Of a stretch of DNA of 7,062 bases, positions 6,005 to 7,062 are shown piece by piece. Under the pieces are notes generated by a model. The model worked only from the letters and a program-made list of their open reading frames with translations. It did not search any database and was not told the origin of the DNA. The DNA is taken from positions 1-7,062 of the forward strand of contig JALGTV010000087.1 of NCBI GenBank assembly GCA_029821215.1. The letters run 5' to 3'. The stretch is from Candidatus Zipacnadia bacterium (GTDB lineage Bacteria; Armatimonadota; Zipacnadia; Zipacnadales; Zipacnadaceae). A program made the translations under genes and the position numbers. Within the stretch, counting starts at the first letter, position 1. Each line of letters starts with the position of its first letter.

Positions 6005-6718
6005 CTATTCGCTTTCTTCTTGGGGCTCTTCTTCCTCGCCCGGTACTTCCTCAGCTTCCTCCGGAGCCAACTCCAGCTCTTCTTCAGCAATGGGTATCTC
6101 TTCCAGACCAACCAACAGCTCCTCAGCCACCCGCGTCTCCAGGTCTTCTTCTTTGATGGGCGGGGAGATGGTAACTACTGCCTCGGCGGGGTCGGCCAGT
6201 ATCTCGACGTCGGGGGGAAGCTGCAACTGGTCGGCGTGCTTAGTATCATTGATCTCCATACCAGTAATATCAACCGTGATGTGGTCGGGGATAGCCGCGG
6301 GCAAGCATGCCACCTGCACCTGGTGCATAATCAGGTCCACCACGCCTCCTTCTTCCACCCCGGGCGCTTCACCCTCCACCTCCACGGGCACCTGCACGGT
6401 AATCCTCTCGGTCAGGGAGATCCACTGCAAGTCCACGCTCAGCGGCTCCCGGGATATCGGATGACGCTGCACTTCCTTGATGATGGCCGCTGTGTCCTTG
6501 TCGACCTTTACGCCTTCAATTTGCAAATCAATGAGGACATTGGCCCCCCGCTCGGTACCCAGTACCCTCTCCAGCTCCTGGCGGGGTACCGTGATAACCA
6601 TATGCTCGCGGCCTAACCCATAAGCCACCCCGGGCACCAGGCCCTGCTCACGCAGCCGGTGAGCCGGCCCTTTACCGGTCTCCTCACGTCGCTGGGCGAT
6701 TATTGCTACCTGTTCCAT
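6005..6718 (-). CDS. rplY: 50S ribosomal protein L25/general stress protein Ctc
   Basis: Binds 5S rRNA in the large ribosomal subunit; the long form is called Ctc or TL5. The 237 residues comprise an N-terminal L25 domain (about 1-93: REETGKGPAHRLREQGLVPGVAYG, KEVQRHPISREPLSVDL), a C-terminal TL5-type beta domain (about 100-187: ITVQVPVEVEGEAPGVEEGG, VDITGMEINDTKHADQLQLP, VEILADPAEAVVTI) and a strongly acidic tail (about 188-237, more than 20 Glu). Acidic tails are common in this subfamily, though this one is on the long side. The ATG at 6718 is preceded by AGGAGGT with a nine-base spacer. It follows prs by 58 bases and precedes pth by 24, the classic prs-ctc-pth order. I see no promoter or terminator in the prs-rplY gap. 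Confidence 0.95.
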   Translation of the reverse strand: MEQVAIIAQRREETGKGPAHRLREQGLVPGVAYGLGREHMVITVPRQELERVLGTERGANVLIDLQIEGVKVDKDTAAIIKEVQRHPISREPLSVDLQWISLTERITVQVPVEVEGEAPGVEEGGVVDLIMHQVQVACLPAAIPDHITVDITGMEINDTKHADQLQLPPDVEILADPAEAVVTISPPIKEEDLETRVAEELLVGLEEIPIAEEELELAPEEAEEVPGEEEEPQEESE

Positions 6719-6776
6719 TTATCAACTACCTCCTGCTGTAGTATTCAGGGAGAATATTGCTCCATATTTCTCGGTA

Positions 6777-7062
6777 TTAGTCAGTGCGATTGGCCAGGAT
6801 GGCGCTGACCGAGGCATTACGATGGATACGGTCAATGGCCTCCGCCAGCAGGGGAGCTACGCTCAGAATTGTCATCTTCTGCAGGCGCTTTTCCGGGCCT
6901 ATGGGAATACTATCAGTGACCACTACGCTCTGGACTGGTGCTTCAGTGAGCCGCTTACAGGCAGGCTCAGAAAGCACAGCGTGGGTGGCGGCGCAGTGCA
7001 CCTCAACCGCCCCTCGCTTTACCAGTACCTTGGCTCCTTCCACCATTGTTCCGGCCGTATCT
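6777..7062 (-). CDS. prs: Ribose-phosphate pyrophosphokinase (PRPP synthetase), C-terminal part
   Basis: Makes PRPP from ribose 5-phosphate and ATP for nucleotide, histidine and tryptophan synthesis. Only about the last 95 residues are in the window, which cuts the gene at its 5' side. The visible frame begins DTAGTMVEGAKVLVKRGA, the ribose-phosphate-binding PRPP loop region (DTAGT) of the family, then CAATHAVLSEPACKRL (family THGLFSGPA-like), VVVTDSIP and the ending APLLAEAIDRIHRNASVSAIL. The internal ATG at 7046 lies inside this conserved loop and is not the true start. It heads the visible part of the prs-rplY-pth operon; in Firmicutes glmU is the usual upstream gene, which cannot be checked here. 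Confidence 0.93.
   Translation of the reverse strand, partial: DTAGTMVEGAKVLVKRGAVEVHCAATHAVLSEPACKRLTEAPVQSVVVTDSIPIGPEKRLQKMTILSVAPLLAEAIDRIHRNASVSAILANRTD

Noticed and set aside
5769..6616. Long plus-strand open frames opposite rplY and pth (231 and 244 codons)
   Set aside because: They are antisense shadows; the Ser-rich translation mirrors the Glu-rich codons of the L25 tail, and the minus-strand proteins match known families throughout.

Overview
The window is about 7 kb of ordinary bacterial chromosome, roughly 54% GC by eye. Every supportable gene lies on the minus strand, so the biological reading order runs from base 7062 down to base 1. The gene content (prs-rplY/ctc-pth, then rpiB-comEB-tagO-wecB) and the strong Shine-Dalgarno sites (AGGAGG type) suggest a Firmicute, most likely a Clostridia/Peptococcaceae-like lineage. 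In that group the second cluster commonly sits just upstream of the ATP synthase operon. This taxonomic reading is inference from gene order and protein style, not from a marker gene.

Layout in transcription order. (1) 7062-5387: the 3' end of prs (PRPP synthetase), rplY/ctc (ribosomal protein L25 with a TL5-type C-terminal domain and an acidic tail) and pth (peptidyl-tRNA hydrolase), closely spaced as a translation and nucleotide-precursor operon. (2) 5386-4903: a 484-base gap with no convincing protein gene. It holds a textbook consensus sigma-A promoter (TTGACA, 17 bases, TATAAT) and then a leader of about 340 bases with several inverted repeats. (3) 4902-3205: a soluble GAF-PAS-HisKA-HATPase sensor histidine kinase with no partner regulator in view. 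(4) 3204-3034: two consecutive hairpins, the second resembling an intrinsic terminator only about 36 bases before rpiB. (5) 3033-18: rpiB, a ComEB/dCMP deaminase, tagO/wecA and wecB/mnaA, tightly packed with overlapping or nearly touching stop and start codons.

Functionally, rpiB and prs both touch ribose-5-phosphate/PRPP metabolism, comEB feeds dUMP for dTTP synthesis, and tagO plus wecB provide the lipid-linked GlcNAc and UDP-ManNAc used for cell-wall glycopolymers. The clearest anomaly is wecB. Its frame is broken inside a conserved segment, with about 17 bases missing relative to the family, so it is a pseudogene or an assembly error. I see no mobile element, CRISPR array, tRNA, rRNA or defence gene, and no strong evidence of an undescribed system. 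The items most worth a second look are the broken wecB, the long structured leader of the kinase, the terminator-like hairpin in front of rpiB, and a 27-base near-perfect palindrome inside pth.
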